From: Pelobates cultripes
Taxonomy: Eukaryota; Chordata; Amphibia; Anura; Pelobatidae
Reading direction: 5' to 3'
NCBI GenBank assembly: GCA_933207985.1
Contig: OW240915.1
Span: forward strand, 106,106,008 to 106,170,007
DNA length: 64,000 bases
The position numbers and the translations under genes are program-made. Positions 11,654 through 23,102 of the stretch are shown one piece after another. The notes under the pieces were generated by a model, which worked only from the letters and a program-made list of their open reading frames with translations, had not been told where the DNA came from and did no database searches. Position 1 is the first letter of the stretch; each line of letters begins with the position of its first letter.

Positions 11654-12238
11654 ATGTTTATAAATGATCTTGAAAAAACCATTGAAAGTTATGTTGCATG
11701 CAAGATATTACTTTGCTGCAGAGGGATTTAGATTGGGAGACTGGCCACTCAAATTGCAGATGAAATGTATTGTAGAAAGTAGAAAGTTATGCAATTCGGG
11801 GTAAAGAATGCACAAGCAACTTATACCCTAAATGGTAGTGAATTAGAGATAACAACACACGAGAAGGATTTGGGATTTGTTATAGACAACAAAGTAGGCA
11901 ACAATGTGCAATGTCAATCAGCAGTGGCTAAGGCCAGTAAGGTATTGTCATGCATAAAAAAACAGAAAATAAACGCTCAGGAACACACTCTCGGACAATG
12001 ATATCATTTTTAAACTGTAGGGTAATAGCTTATTGATCCACGGATAAATCTCACTGCCAATCTGGGATTAAAAAGGAATTTTCCCCTAGTTTGTTACAAA
12101 ATTGGAAATGCTTCAAACTGGGGTTTTTTCCCGCCTTTTTTTTTGATCAACAGGAACAGCCAGATGTGAGGAAGGCTGAACTTGATGGGCACATGGTTTT
12201 TTTCAGCCTATGAAACTATGTAACTGTGTTATTGTATG
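11654..12238 (+). pseudogene. CR1 LINE 3' fragment with internal deletion
   Basis: Pieces of a CR1-type reverse transcriptase are readable: FINDLEKTIESY at about 11656, then QRDLDW and LQMK, then a 70-codon open frame (11789-12001) with YTLNGSELEI, EKDLGFVID and AVAKASKVLSCIKK. These match the order of the CR1 RT C-terminal half, but parts are deleted between them, including the YADD region. The 3' UTR from 12001 shows AAGGAATTTTCCCC, GGCTGAACTTGATGGGC and AACTATGTAACTG, typical of CR1 ends. Between coding part and UTR sits a 31 bp patch (11968-11998) that also occurs in the Gypsy LTRs at 56.6 and 60.1 kb. Confidence 0.75.
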
Positions 12239-12594
12239 AAACTAGTTATAAATAGCTGCTTTAGTTTGGTTCATCCATTTCCTTGTTATCTCATGCTGAA
12301 TGATGAAGTTAACATCTACCAAACGTTTATTTTATTAATCATTAATATTAGGGATCATAAGGTAATTGCAGATTGCTGCAGGATAGGTGGATGCTTAAGG
12401 GATATGACTGAAGCATTGTTTAGTTGTACTCCTCATGGATACAACTATTAAAGGATTGCATAATTTTATGATCCATCTGTGCTTCCTATCCCTTTCAGTC
12501 CTACATTGTTAATGCTCTGGATACATTGTTTCAACAAGCAACTAGATTATGTATTCTAAGGTTTTACTAAGTAAGGCAGAGCTAAGAACTCAAA
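12239..12594. other. Non-coding DNA
   Basis: I see no gene or bounded repeat here. Confidence 0.5.
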
Positions 12595-13075
12595 TTAAAG
12601 GACCACTATAGTGCCAGGAAAACATACTCGTTTTCCTGGCACTATAGTGCCCTGAAGGTGCCCCCACCCTCAGGGACCCCCTCCCGCCCGGCTCTGGAAG
12701 GGGGAAAGGGGTAAAAACTTACCTTTTTCCAGCGCTGGGCGGAGAGCTCTCCTCCTTCTCTTCCTCCGTTCCGCCCCGTCGGCTGAATGTGCACGCGCAG
12801 CAAGAGCTGCGCGCGCATTCAGCCTGTCAATGCTTTCCTATGGACGCTGGCGTGCTCTCACTGTGAAAATCACAGTGAGGCGCACGCAAGCGCCTCTAGT
12901 GGCTGTCAATGAGACAGCCACTAGAGGATTAGGGGGAAGGCTTAACCCATTAATAAACATAGCAGTTTCTCTGAAACTGCTATGTTTATTAAAAATGGGT
13001 TAACCCTAGAAGGACCTGGAACCCAGACCACTTCATTAAGCTGAAGTGGTCTGGGTGCCTAGAGTGGTCCTTTAA
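12595..13075. mobile_element. T2/Kolobok-like MITE, copy 2
   Basis: Starts TTAAAGGACCACTATAG and ends CTAGAGTGGTCCTTTAA with TTAA at both sides. It contains several complete hairpins: GTGCCAGGAAAAC/GTTTTCCTGGCAC at the left, CACTGTGAAAATCACAGTG, CCTCTAGTGGCTGTC/GACAGCCACTAGAGG, ATAGCAGTTTC/GAAACTGCTAT at 12953-12990, and ACCCAGACCACTTCA/TGAAGTGGTCTGGGT at the right. It is non-coding and belongs to the same subfamily as 17350-17851, in the opposite orientation. Confidence 0.85.
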
Positions 13076-13251
13076 GTAGGAAATTTTAGTTTGGTGCTCT
13101 AGCAATTCTTTTCCTTTTGTGGTTTTATAAAAAAAAAAAAAAAAAAAGCCAATTCTTATTACATCTTATAAGTCAATGATACTGGAAATTAAAAGATGGT
13201 GTCAACCTCCTGCATTATGGGTGCATACCATAAGGGACATACAATCTAAAT

Positions 13252-13360
13252 CAGTGGTTCCAAAACCAGTCCTCATTGCCCACCAACAGTACGGGATTTA
13301 TGTATTTACCAATATTCCAAACCTGGACTGTTGATGGGTCTTGCGGTTTGGGAAACACTG
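13252..13360. mobile_element. Short hAT MITE
   Basis: 109 bp with ends CAGTGGTTCCAAAACC and, from the right, CAGTGTTTCCCAAACC. The flanking 8-mers are ATCTAAAT (13244-13251) and ATCTAAAC (13361-13368). The CAGTGGTT-type terminus and 8 bp duplication are characteristic of hAT elements. Confidence 0.75.
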
Positions 13361-13368
13361 ATCTAAAC

Positions 13369-15030
13369 AATGTTTTCCATTTTCTTTGTTATAGCCTCTA
13401 GGCAACTCTCCATTTAGGGAATCAAGTAGGACACTTCTCTGGAATTTAGATATGGGGAGGCTCAACCATTATTGCCTTGAGGCAACTCATACACTAGCAC
13501 TTGCTTTATATTAAGGCCTTAATTTAAGGATTAAGTTCAATATTGATATAACTATAAATTTAGTTACCGTTCTCCAGCCTACAATTTGATTTTTAATGAT
13601 GGGTGTTTTTTTGTTAATGTTTGTGCACAGGTGTATCTACTAATTAAGTTCATATTCATTTTATTATACAGTAATACACTGCCTTATTGTACTTTAATTC
13701 TCAAAATCTTTTTTAAAAAAGAAAGATTTTTTTTTCTGGGTTCACCAAATTGACTACAAAATGTCAGAAAAATATGGGTAAGAAATTGACCCTTTATTTT
13801 TATATATAGACTGAAAACAAAAAAGGCAAAAAATGAAAGTATTGCTATCAGAGGAAGAGGAAATTTGTAACACAAAAAAAAAAAGTTTTTAAAAAGTGGA
13901 GCAAAATTGAAACACATTACAAAAAGACATAAGCAGGTACAAAATGTTCTTTATACATAAATCCCCATTGTTTTTGTTTCTCGTCCTCCAATGCAATGTG
14001 TGCTTGACTGCCAGAACTGAACTGGATTATGCATGTTTCTAAATATTTAATATAAATGTAAAAGAATACAAAGCATGAAAAAGAAAAAATATTAACATGT
14101 TAAAGACAATTTTCTATGTTTTATTCAATAGTGTAAAAGTGACAAATCCCAGCTCTTTTTACAAGTGTCTGCATTCTGAACATATGAGACAAGAGGCAGC
14201 AAAAATATTTTCAAGGTCATGGATCTTGAACTGCAACTCACATAATCACAGTAGCAGGCAGGAAAATATGGAAATTGTACTCATATATCAATATATATCA
14301 ATGGGAGATACCTGTCAACAATACTATGCCCTGTTATAGCTTTTTTTTAAGGTTTCAAGTATAAACGTTTCTACCATCCCAAGTCATTAGCAGATGTCTT
14401 ACAACACCAATCTGAGATTTCTCGTACCTTTAGTTCGAGAGATCCAATATACTGCAGCTCCTAAAACTTATTATCACCAGTGCCTAACCTTTCTGTGGGT
14501 TTGCACTCCATTTTCCTAGTTCTTTAAGTGTAGATTGACGTTTAAACAGGTCTGCTTAGCTTCTAAACTCTAAAAACATTTAAATATATAAATAATTTAA
14601 ACTGAGACAAAATAATATTAGAGATCTATGGTTGATATGGTGGAAAAGTTAACCAGGACTGCTCTCGATGACAAATAATCTATACAGAGAACAATAAATG
14701 TCAATATTTAAAGGCCTCCAGAGTACTATTTGAGGGTTGTAAAGTTATATACTACATTTCATTGTTCATTCTTGATTTCAATGAATGAGAAAACTACTCC
14801 TTTACAAACACACACTGCATTCCATCTAATTATAGTAGAATTTGCCACAATTAGTATCATTTCTTAAACCGATAGCCTAAGATACCTTTCACCAGTTTGG
14901 AAAACGCCATACATAAGCAAAAAGCAGGTTCTCTATCAGTACTTCTAATCAATAGGACTATTAACACCTTTCAATTATGGTACAGTGCTCTAATATGTTA
15001 GCACTTTATAAAGAATTATGATACTCATCG
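13369..15030. other. Repeat-poor AT-rich DNA
   Basis: I see no transposon boundary and no convincing coding frame over about 1.6 kb, only short homopolymer runs. Such repeat-poor blocks in a repeat-rich neighbourhood may hold conserved non-coding sequence, but I cannot show conservation. Confidence 0.4.
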
Positions 15031-15034
15031 TTAT

Positions 15035-15180
15035 TATTAGTATATCATTAGCAAATTATCCATCACTTTACAATTATAACGTAAAGGTATAACAGCAAGT
15101 TACAAACTAGAACAAACGGTAACTGGAGATAAGAGTTTATTGAGGACCATGCTCAAATAAGCTTACAATCTAAAATAATT
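15035..15180 (-). mobile_element. L2 LINE 3' tail fragment
   Basis: Read on the minus strand it gives GATTGTAAGCTTATTTGAGC, then further 3' a TTGTAAAGTG(A)-like stretch and AATAATAAC. That is the order of the L2 tail at 11.5 kb. It is a short and diverged copy. Confidence 0.55.
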
Positions 15181-16270
15181 ACAGCAATGGATAATTAGTC
15201 ATTTCAGCTGTAGCATATATTAGAGCAATGTATCTTATAGAAACAAGTGGCAATATATACAAATATAAATTGCAACAATCACAATGACCCATATTTTAGC
15301 ATATGCTCGCTTTTACTTTATAAAATTCTGAAACATGATATAATGTACAAATTGAAGATATAAGTATAAATGTATAATAACTAAAATATCCTTTGCCCTA
15401 TGGTATGTAGTAAACCAATATTAAATACTGTTTTGTTTGTTTACAAATTGAAACAGCTGCCAGTGACTGTGGTTTGTGTTATGTTACTGAAATGTACACT
15501 ATTCTACTTAAAATCATCACCATACTATATTCCTGTTTCATCCATCTCTGTCCTCTGTCATGTTACAACCCTGGTCTGAATGTAGATTCCAGACAGCCAT
15601 TCACTATGCCAGCACTGTCAACTTACACCTCTAACAATATAACCTATCTGTTCAGCAATTAAAAATTAGGCTCATACTGTAATAGTGAATAATAACAACA
15701 ATAATAATAATAACAAAAATAATAATAATATATTTTGTACTCTAGTCTGCAATTCTACTCTAATTATCTAGTATTGATTCCGAACTATTCAGTTGCCTGG
15801 GGTATCGCTTAAGGGTCTTGCAATGAATGGGTTAACCTCTTGGCAATTCCTGAAGTTGTGCATTGCTGCATAAAGCCATAGTGAATGTTAAGGGCTGTGT
15901 GTTGCATTGCAGAACCCACCACTGTTTTAATTGTAAAATGTTTTAAATTAAATGGTAAAGCCTTGGTTTTAGCCTTGTTTTGACATAGCAACATGGCTTC
16001 ATTCTATAAGAAAAAGGTTTGGTGTTCTAATACACAGGGATATATTTAACATTTTAATGTAAATTATGGTTTTGTGTTTAAATACACTGGGAAATATTTA
16101 AAAATGTTATGTGACTGATGGTTTATGGTTCTAATAAACTAAAATGTATTTAACCCTTTAATGTAAATAATGGTTTTAGGGTGTAAAATACTAAGATATA
16201 TTTACCATTTAATGTGCCTGAAGGGAAGTAAACATCACAAACACTTGGGGTCTGCCAGCCCCTGTTGAGG
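15181..16270. other. Non-coding DNA with a TAA-type microsatellite
   Basis: AT-rich. A run of AATAATAAT units lies at about 15688-15730. Near 16020-16200 a loose phrase (ATGGTTTTGTGTTTAAATAC, TGGTTTATGGTTCTAATAAAC, ATGGTTTTAGGGTGTAAAATA) recurs three times about 60 bp apart, a weak tandem repeat. Confidence 0.5.
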
Positions 16271-16333
16271 ACCGGTGACACCTGCCCCTCTGCATGCAGA
16301 TATCCCTAGGGATAAGGCAAAATGAAAATGGTA

Positions 16334-16800
16334 CCTGTGTGCCAGCTCTAGTCAGCAGATGAACCTTGTTTAGAATGGCTTATGAATGCAGTCCTGAAAT
16401 CCTGGGCAGATGAAGGATGCTGAGCTCTATACTCCACAGACAGAGGCTTGCAGCTGGATGAAGGGATGGATGGTAGGGAGGTTGCAGCTCTCCCAGCAGG
16501 CTTGGTTTGTGCTGGGTACAGATTACAGGCTGACTGGCTGGCTGTGCAGATCCTGTGTGTGTGCGTTGCCTTCACTCGCCCTCTCCCCGAGGCTGGCGAC
16601 TGCTCCGGGTCAGCGTTTTGGAGGGTGCAGACAAGTTCCCAAGCTGAGTCACAGCGGTGGCCGGCCGGCTACTGGAAGTCGCCCCGCTGGCTACCCTCGT
16701 CCAATCACTGGGGCTGGTATGAAAGTACGAAGAGTGGGATGTGCCAGACAGTCAGTGCCAACCCCTGTGCAGGCAGAGACTCGTGCTCTGTACATCTCAC
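16334..16800 (-). promoter_or_regulatory. CpG-rich block, possible promoter and non-coding first exon
   Basis: This is the only single-copy-looking GC/CpG-rich stretch in the window that I cannot tie to a repeat. It contains GGCCGGCCGGC, a CCAAT motif near 16700 (CGTCCAATCACTGG) and a TGAGTCA AP-1/Maf-type site at about 16642. Read on the minus strand, a mixed-composition tract runs from about 16660 and ends CTGGCACACAGGTACC, a plausible splice donor near 16334. That would give a first exon of about 300 bp transcribed leftwards. The short minus frame 16348-16575 has no known domain. All of this is inference from composition and motifs. Confidence 0.35.
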
Positions 16801-16830
16801 TGGGCTCGGAACAGATAACACGTGATAGAT

Positions 16831-17349
16831 AGAGATTAAGGGATATATAGTATTTCTGTATTATACTAATGTGTGTATGTGAGGTATAGTCTATACATAA
16901 TAAATATAATAGGGCTATCTATAATCGTGGTCTAATATAATAACATATTGAAATCCATACTGTAATTATGGATTTCATGTGAGTGAGATGTGTCTGAGTT
17001 ACAGTTTCATTAAATTGATTATCTATTTATCTATCCCTCTATATATCTCTAACTCTCTATCAACAAGTGTGTGTGTTTATACAGATATTCTGCACATTCT
17101 GTGCTCTGTGCACTCATTAACATCTAGAATTGTCACCCACTTGACAATTTCTTGATTTACCTACTCTTGTTTAGTTTTTATTATAATTATTACTGTTTCA
17201 TCGTGTTTTATTGGGTTTGTTATCATTTGCTTATTGGGAATATTACAATGCTTTAGCTATATGACTTGGAGAATGCTCACCAGCTTACTGTTTTTTACAA
17301 GGACATTGTTGTACTTTGTACTTTCACCTGTGTGTATTTTTATGTCTTG
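16831..17349. other. Non-coding DNA
   Basis: AT-rich sequence without recognisable features. Confidence 0.5.
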
Positions 17350-17851
17350 TTAAAGGACCACTCTAGGCACCCAGACCACTTCAGCTTAATGAAGTGGTCT
17401 GGGTGCCAGGTCCTTCTAGGGTTAACCCATTTTTTTATAAACATAGCAGTTTCAGAGAAACTGCTATGTTTATGAATGGGTTAAGCCTTCCCCCTAATCC
17501 TCTAGTGGCTGTCTCATTGGCAGCCACTAGAGGCGCTTGCGTGCTTCTCACTGTGATTTTCACAGTGAGAGCACGCAAGCGTCCATAGGAAAGCATTGTA
17601 AATGCTTTCCTATGCGACGGGCTGAATGCGCGCGCAGCTCTTGCCGCGCGTGCGCATTCAGTCCAAGAGGAGGATCGGAGGAGTAGAGGAGGCAGAGAGC
17701 TCCCCGCCCAGCGCTGGAAAAAGGTACGTTTTTACCCCTTTCCCCTTTCCAGAGCCGGGCGGGAGGGGGTCCCTGAGGGTGGGGACACCCTCGGGGCACT
17801 ATAGTGCCAGGAAAACGAGTATGTTTTCTTGGCACTATAGTGGTCCTTTAA
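17350..17851. mobile_element. T2/Kolobok-like MITE, copy 3
   Basis: Same subfamily as 12595-13075, in inverse orientation. It starts TTAAAGGACCACTCTAGG, with the right-type hairpin first (ACCCAGACCACTTCA), and ends CACTATAGTGGTCCTTTAA. TTAA lies on both sides. The ATAGCAGTTTC hairpin is at 17437-17473 and the CACTGTGATTTTCACAGTG hairpin near 17548. Open frames crossing it (for example 17626-18252) are incidental to its GC-rich core. Confidence 0.85.
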
Positions 17852-18164
17852 CTTGCATTTACCATAAAGATCTTATTAAAAAAACAAATACATTTGTATC
17901 ATACTATACTATACTCAATTTACTATACTATATCTATACTACTGTAGGTATTATGCATTGCATGGCATTCCATGGAAATGTGCGATGTAAGATTGATAAT
18001 CATGGTATATGGATAGCAAACCAGCCATTCAGCCAGACATCCAGGAGCGACATGACCGCTAGACTGATTAGGCAGCCGTGTTGCAGTGTCTGGGTTATTT
18101 GCAGCAGGGGAGCTCACAGCATGGCGCTCCCTTACTGCTGGTCACAACATGCAACTGGCACACA

Positions 18165-19020
18165 GAGGGCTGGGGGAAGAGAGAGGCCTACAGAGGGTTG
18201 GGTGGGAAAGGCACACATATGGCTGAGGGTGTTGAGAGATACAGAGGGCTAAGGGGGGGGTGAGAGTCAGAGAGGGCTGAGGGGGAGCAAAGAGGCACAC
18301 AGATGGCCTAGGGGGGGAAATAGACATGGTGAGGGTCTAGCAGGATGACAAAGAGCCACAATGAAAGGCTTGGGGAAAGGACAAAGAAACACACAGAGGG
18401 GCTGGGAGGGAGAAGAAAGACACAGAAAGGGCCTGGGCAGGAGAAAGAGACCCTCAATTGTGCTTAGGGGAAGAGACACACATAGGGTCTGTAGAAGGGA
18501 AAAGAGACACACAAAGAGATTGGGGGACAAAGGCGCACACAGAGGTGCTCGGGGTACAAAAAGACACACAGGGCTGGGAGGGACAAAGAGACACACAGAG
18601 GGGCTGGGAAGAGAAGAGAGATATACAAAGGGTCTGGGGGAGAAAAAACCCACAAAGGTGTTGGGGCGAGAGAGACACTGAGGAGAAGGGGGAAAAGAGA
18701 CACACAGGTGTTAGGGAGACAAAGAGACACACAGAGAGGCTGGGAGGAACAGAGAGACACAGAGAGCAGCTGGGGAGGACAATAAGACACAGCTAAGAGC
18801 TGGGGAGGAAAAAGAGACACACAGAGGGGCTGGGGGGGCAAAGAGACACACAGAGGGGCTGAAAGGGACTAAAAGCCATATGGAGGGGCTGTGAAGAGAA
18901 AGAGGTTCACAGAGGGGTTCGAGAGAAGAGCTACAAACAAAGGCTGTGGTGAAAAAGAGACCCACAAAGTTGGCTGAACAATGGAAAGAGAGACACACAA
19001 AGGGCTAGGGGAAGAAAGAG
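18165..19020 (+). repeat. Purine-rich minisatellite
   Basis: Imperfect units of roughly 30-38 bp carry AGAGACACACAGAGGGGCTG and GGGAGGACAAAG. The strand asymmetry (almost no pyrimidines other than C/T at fixed positions) keeps frames open on both strands, such as 18361-18681 plus and 18464-18841 minus. These only encode the repeat. Confidence 0.88.
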
Positions 19021-20235
19021 ACAAAGTTGGCAATTTTTGTTTTTGGGTGGGTGGCGTAAGTGGCTAGTCTTGCCTAGGGCACAAAATAGTTTTGCACAGA
19101 CCCTACATCCATCCACCCATCCAGCAAAGATAAGTAATAGTGATAGACCCATCAACTTACACAATACTCTTTACTTGTGCATATATAAACAAACAGATGC
19201 ATACTCCTGCAAAACACACATAGTGACAAATGCATACACCCTATATAAACTCCTGGCTATATACATCTATACAGTTAAAGCCTCCACAAAAAAACTTACA
19301 GACCTACTCATACAACCCCAAACACACATCAGGGGAAATACTTTTTCAGGGGAGCAGGGTTACAGGTGCCCTCAGGCCACCTTCAAGAGGATGAATGGGG
19401 TCAGGGAATGCCTCACCATTTGGTAGAATTCTAGGCCATGTGACCCACTAATGCATTGTGGTCCAGTTAGGGAGGAATGAATAGCTTCCATAGTAGAAAA
19501 CATTACAGATCTTCAGTGAACCCTTCATCCCAAGTTGACCTACTCACATTTTTTGTCTCCACCTCAACGCTTTATAAGTTTTATTTTAAAATTCTTTATT
19601 TTCATTTTCTCTCCCAGTCTTGTAAACCTATTTCTCTAGTTATGTGTATGTTTGTACTCTAATTCTGTGTTTACCTCATGTCCTCCTTTCGCAGTTGTTT
19701 CCTAGTTTAAAGCATATCACCCCTCTAAACTATGTACATGTGTAAAAATGTCCATAGGTTAGGAAGACTAGATTTTAAATATCATTAAAATATGATTAGT
19801 GGAATGTTTTGTCACTTTTTTTTTTTTTTTTATAGGGTGTAAGTTTTCGAGGTGCATTTGAAGATAATGTATGATTTGGATGTGTTGAAATTGCATGGAA
19901 ATGGTAAGTTTAAACAGTGCTAGGCCAATCCATATTACATTATCTCAGTTTTATATTCTTTATTTAAAAGCTCTTGTTTCTTGTTATTTTACTAATGCAA
20001 AACAATGTTTGTTTGTAATGGTTGTCCTCTGCTTCCCCCTCAAAACCATAAAATTCCTGGTGCATTTCCCAGCCACTTGAAGGTTTTAATGTAGCCACAA
20101 TAGCTCCCCACCTACCATGGCTAGTGATAGAGACATTGTGGCATCAGGTGGCAAATTCATAATTTGTCACTTCTACTCCTGGTGACCAGAATTTTCTAAA
20201 CTTACTGTCACTTATTCATCCGCACATAAAAATAT
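19021..20235. other. Non-coding DNA
   Basis: There is a T run near 19817-19833. I see no gene or bounded repeat. Confidence 0.45.
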
Positions 20236-20239
20236 GGTT

Positions 20240-20705
20240 AATGGCATTTACTGTCCTGACAGGAAAAGTTGTGCCGAGCAACATTACCGTCCTGACAGGA
20301 AAAGTTGTGCTGAGCAGCAACCATGCACTTGGAAACCTTGTAATTGCCTTTGGGGTCAAAGGCTGGTTACAGCCAATCAGATCCACAGGAGGGTTATTTA
20401 AACCCAATTCTCCTCTTGCTCATTGCCCTGTCATGGTTTCATGCCTATGGTTTTCCGAGAGTGCGTTCATGATCTTGATTTTCTGGTATTTGAAATTGGC
20501 TTTGTTTTGACTTCCCTGATATCTGGCTTCCTTGACGTTTGGCTTTCCCTCAACATTGTGTCTGATTCTGTGTCCCTGACTTCGGCAAGTATTTTGACTA
20601 TTCTTGGAGACGTTAAGTCCGGCCATTCTAAGGTCTGGTTATACGTTATCCTTAGTCCTAGGTGTGACACAGTACTGTGTCCTGGATCAGCTTGTAATCC
20701 TGACA
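20240..20705 (+). mobile_element. Ty3/Gypsy-type LTR (solo or remnant)
   Basis: It matches, in order and on the plus strand, the reverse complement of the LTRs at 56.4 and 59.9 kb: TTTCCGAGAGTG, TTGACTTCCCT, GACTTCGGCAAGTATT, TAAGTCCGGCCATTCTAAGG, TAGTCCTAGGTGTGACAC, then AGCTTGTAATCCTGACA as the 3' end. The left part holds a tandem pair of about 33 bp (CCTGACAGGAAAAGTTGTGC at about 20255-20325). The right edge is followed by CTTACACC and an ATG (20714) that opens only a few codons. The exact 5' border is not clear. Confidence 0.7.
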
Positions 20706-21530
20706 CTTACACCATGGAGGAGGCAGAAAGAAAACTATCCAATAACATGTAGAATATGATTTAAGGGAGTTCAGTTGACTATTAAGGGAAATAACCGGGC
20801 AGCCAAGGGGAGAGTGAAATTATATCTATCAAATTACGCAATATGAACACAATAGACTATCAAATGCCATGGAACAATAGAACAATACGAACAATAGAGA
20901 ACAACAGAGGGCAATATGTGAGTGGTTCTCGCGTATATACATTTTAGACCAGAGTGTGTACAAATATCAGGTGTTTCCCAATAAAGTTATATTCCTCGCT
21001 CACTCCATCAAGTGTCTGGTTGATTGCTGTGAGAACCAGAGAGAAAACAGCACTATTATCAAGTAGTTTTGGTAGCATTGTTACTGCCTACAAAATTCCT
21101 GAACTAAGCAGGAGAACTCCCCAGAGAAAGGATCTCCAGAGTTTTATAAGCTTACCTATCCTCAGTATATAGGCAATGATTTATAGGTGTTGGAGGAGCC
21201 ATTTTGTATTTAGAATTTTTTCAAAATTCTATACATTTACTACCAATTTTGCTAGCACAATATAAATATGGAATTGTACACTCTTTAGCAGAATAAGTTG
21301 TAAGACCATGAGGAGTCAGGCAAGGCCTAGACAGAACATGGACATGTGAGTGTGAGGGTAGTGTATACAGAGGAATGTGATAAAGTGGTCCTGGGACAGT
21401 GGGTGGAGTAGTAAGGGGTAGATGGGTGGGATAATTAAAATAGGTTGCCATCTTACAGGATAGCAGCCATATTAATTATCAGTTGGTAGCAGCTTGGTAA
21501 TTGCAGGTTCCTGTACTCGTTATACCTTCC
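20706..21530. other. Non-coding DNA
   Basis: Contains a string of imperfect GAACAATA-type repeats at about 20838-20905. No gene recognised. Confidence 0.4.
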
Positions 21531-21533
21531 AGG

Positions 21534-23102
21534 ATGTGTGAATATCGAAGCTGTCCTCTCTGCCCTCAGGGCTGAGGCCTTACAAGATGGGGTCTGCACT
21601 TGCAGGCTCAGCTGGCTCATTTTCAGGCCTCCGGTGATAGTGGAGGTTCCCAGAGGCGAGCTCGGCCACCGGAACGTTTTGCCCATCAAGGAGAAGCTAC
21701 GGGACCTCCTGGGTTTAGGAGTGCTTCACCTCCCTTGCGGGCTTCTGTCACTACCCAGGCAGCTACTGTCCGCGCCCGCTTATCCTCCCCATCTCCAGCC
21801 CCATGCAGCAAGAGCCGCAGTCCTTCTTCCCAGGCCAGCGGGCATGCGCCTACGCAGACTGATAGTGCTCCTGCGCAGGCTGAATCTTCTTCCGTGGCTG
21901 CTGAAGGTTTTCCGGCGGCCTTGTCTTCATTGGCGGACCCGCCACATGGGTCCCCGGGCACAGGCGGGTGGAGTGGTGATGTGGCCTCCAGGCAGGTGAG
22001 TAGGCTCAAGGGTGTCTCCCAGGGGGCAGAGGCCTCCCCTCCTGAAGTGGGAGTGGTGGCTGGGAGTAGTGTGAGGCATCTGTCTCCTACCTCTTCCTGT
22101 AGTAGCTCTGCTAGCCTCCTTCCCTCCCTGGGGGGTGTTGACTGGACATATTGGGCACCCCTTGCCTTCTTTGGGTGGGCCTGCCATTCTAGGTCAGGGG
22201 GGAGGAATGTGATTTAACCTGTTCTTTCTCCCAGGTGGCTCACGACTGGGTCATGTTCCAGGCCTCATTAAGTGCTACACCGGTATCGCTCCCGATGGAG
22301 GTGGTTATGGCTCTGCTACTCCAATCCACTCCTGCGCCCTCCGGTGAGTCCTGTACTACTTTAGTGGATGGTTGGGTGTGGAGTAGGGGTAGCCCGGTCA
22401 GTTCTGAGGCTTGTGGTTCATTGATGGGACCCTTCTTCAGTGACTTCTTCTGGGGGTGCCCGTTCCGGGTGGGATGCCGTTAGCCTCTGCCTTAGTGGTC
22501 TCAGAATCTCTCGCTCCCGTGGTGTGGCCTATATGTACTGGTCAGGCCCCCTCCTGATAAGGAGTCTAAGGACTCCGACAAGGAACAAGTTTCGGTATCG
22601 GAAGATCCCCAAAACATTTGGGAATTGGATCAGGACCTCTTCAATCCTGGCCAGTATTATAGAGGAAAAGGCACCTGAAAAATGCTTTGCCCTGTTTTGT
22701 TATCGGGATATGGTCTGGACTGCATGTTGGGTATATGGGGGGTTAAGCTGGTGGCGTTTTGATGAGCAGTTTCGCCCGTCCGTTGGTTGGGATCAAATGG
22801 ATATTGGTTTGTGGCTGGTGATTATGACTCTCCCGGCCTCGCATCAGGGTGGTATGTCATCCTTTCTCAGAAGGGCCGGCAAAGTGGGACACTCCTCTGC
22901 ATCGGCCTTGCCCAGGCGCACTGGTTGCTGCTGGCAATACAATGAAAGTCAGTGTAAATGTGGGAGCAGTTGCAAGTTTAAGCATGAATTCTCCGGGTGT
23001 GGGGGTTCTCACTCAACCTCCTGCAGTTTCAAGAGGGTTAAGGCTGGTGGTCTCGAAAGGCAAGGATGCCAGTGGATGTCGACACAATGCTCCCGTGGCT
23101 AA
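21534..23102 (+). pseudogene. Gag-like ORF of a tyrosine-recombinase retroelement (broken)
   Basis: The ATG at 21534 opens a frame with an early Cys pair (CPLC) that hits a stop at 21573. The same frame reopens and runs to 22217 as a Pro/Ser/Ala/Gln-rich segment. A second part (22440-23102) contains FRPSVGWDQMDIGLWL and then a CCCH finger, CX7CX5CX3H, in CWQYNESQCKCGSSCKFKH. It is followed by a further Cys/His-rich stretch (GCGGSHSTSC). A CCCH finger just upstream of an RT is a feature I associate with gag-like proteins of DIRS/Ngaro-type elements. Several frame changes show the gene is dead. Confidence 0.65.

Noticed and set aside
16410..16832. 140- and 125-codon plus-strand frames in the CpG-rich block
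   Set aside because: They overlap each other in different frames and are explained by low stop-codon frequency in GC-rich DNA. No domain is seen.
17626..18252. 208-codon plus-strand frame
   Set aside because: Its first part is the GC-rich core of a T2-like MITE and its last part enters the purine repeat.
18267..18998. Frames rich in Pro/Leu/Ser (minus) or Arg/Gly/Thr (plus) resembling secreted or basic proteins
   Set aside because: They are products of the purine-rich tandem repeat, open on several frames at once.
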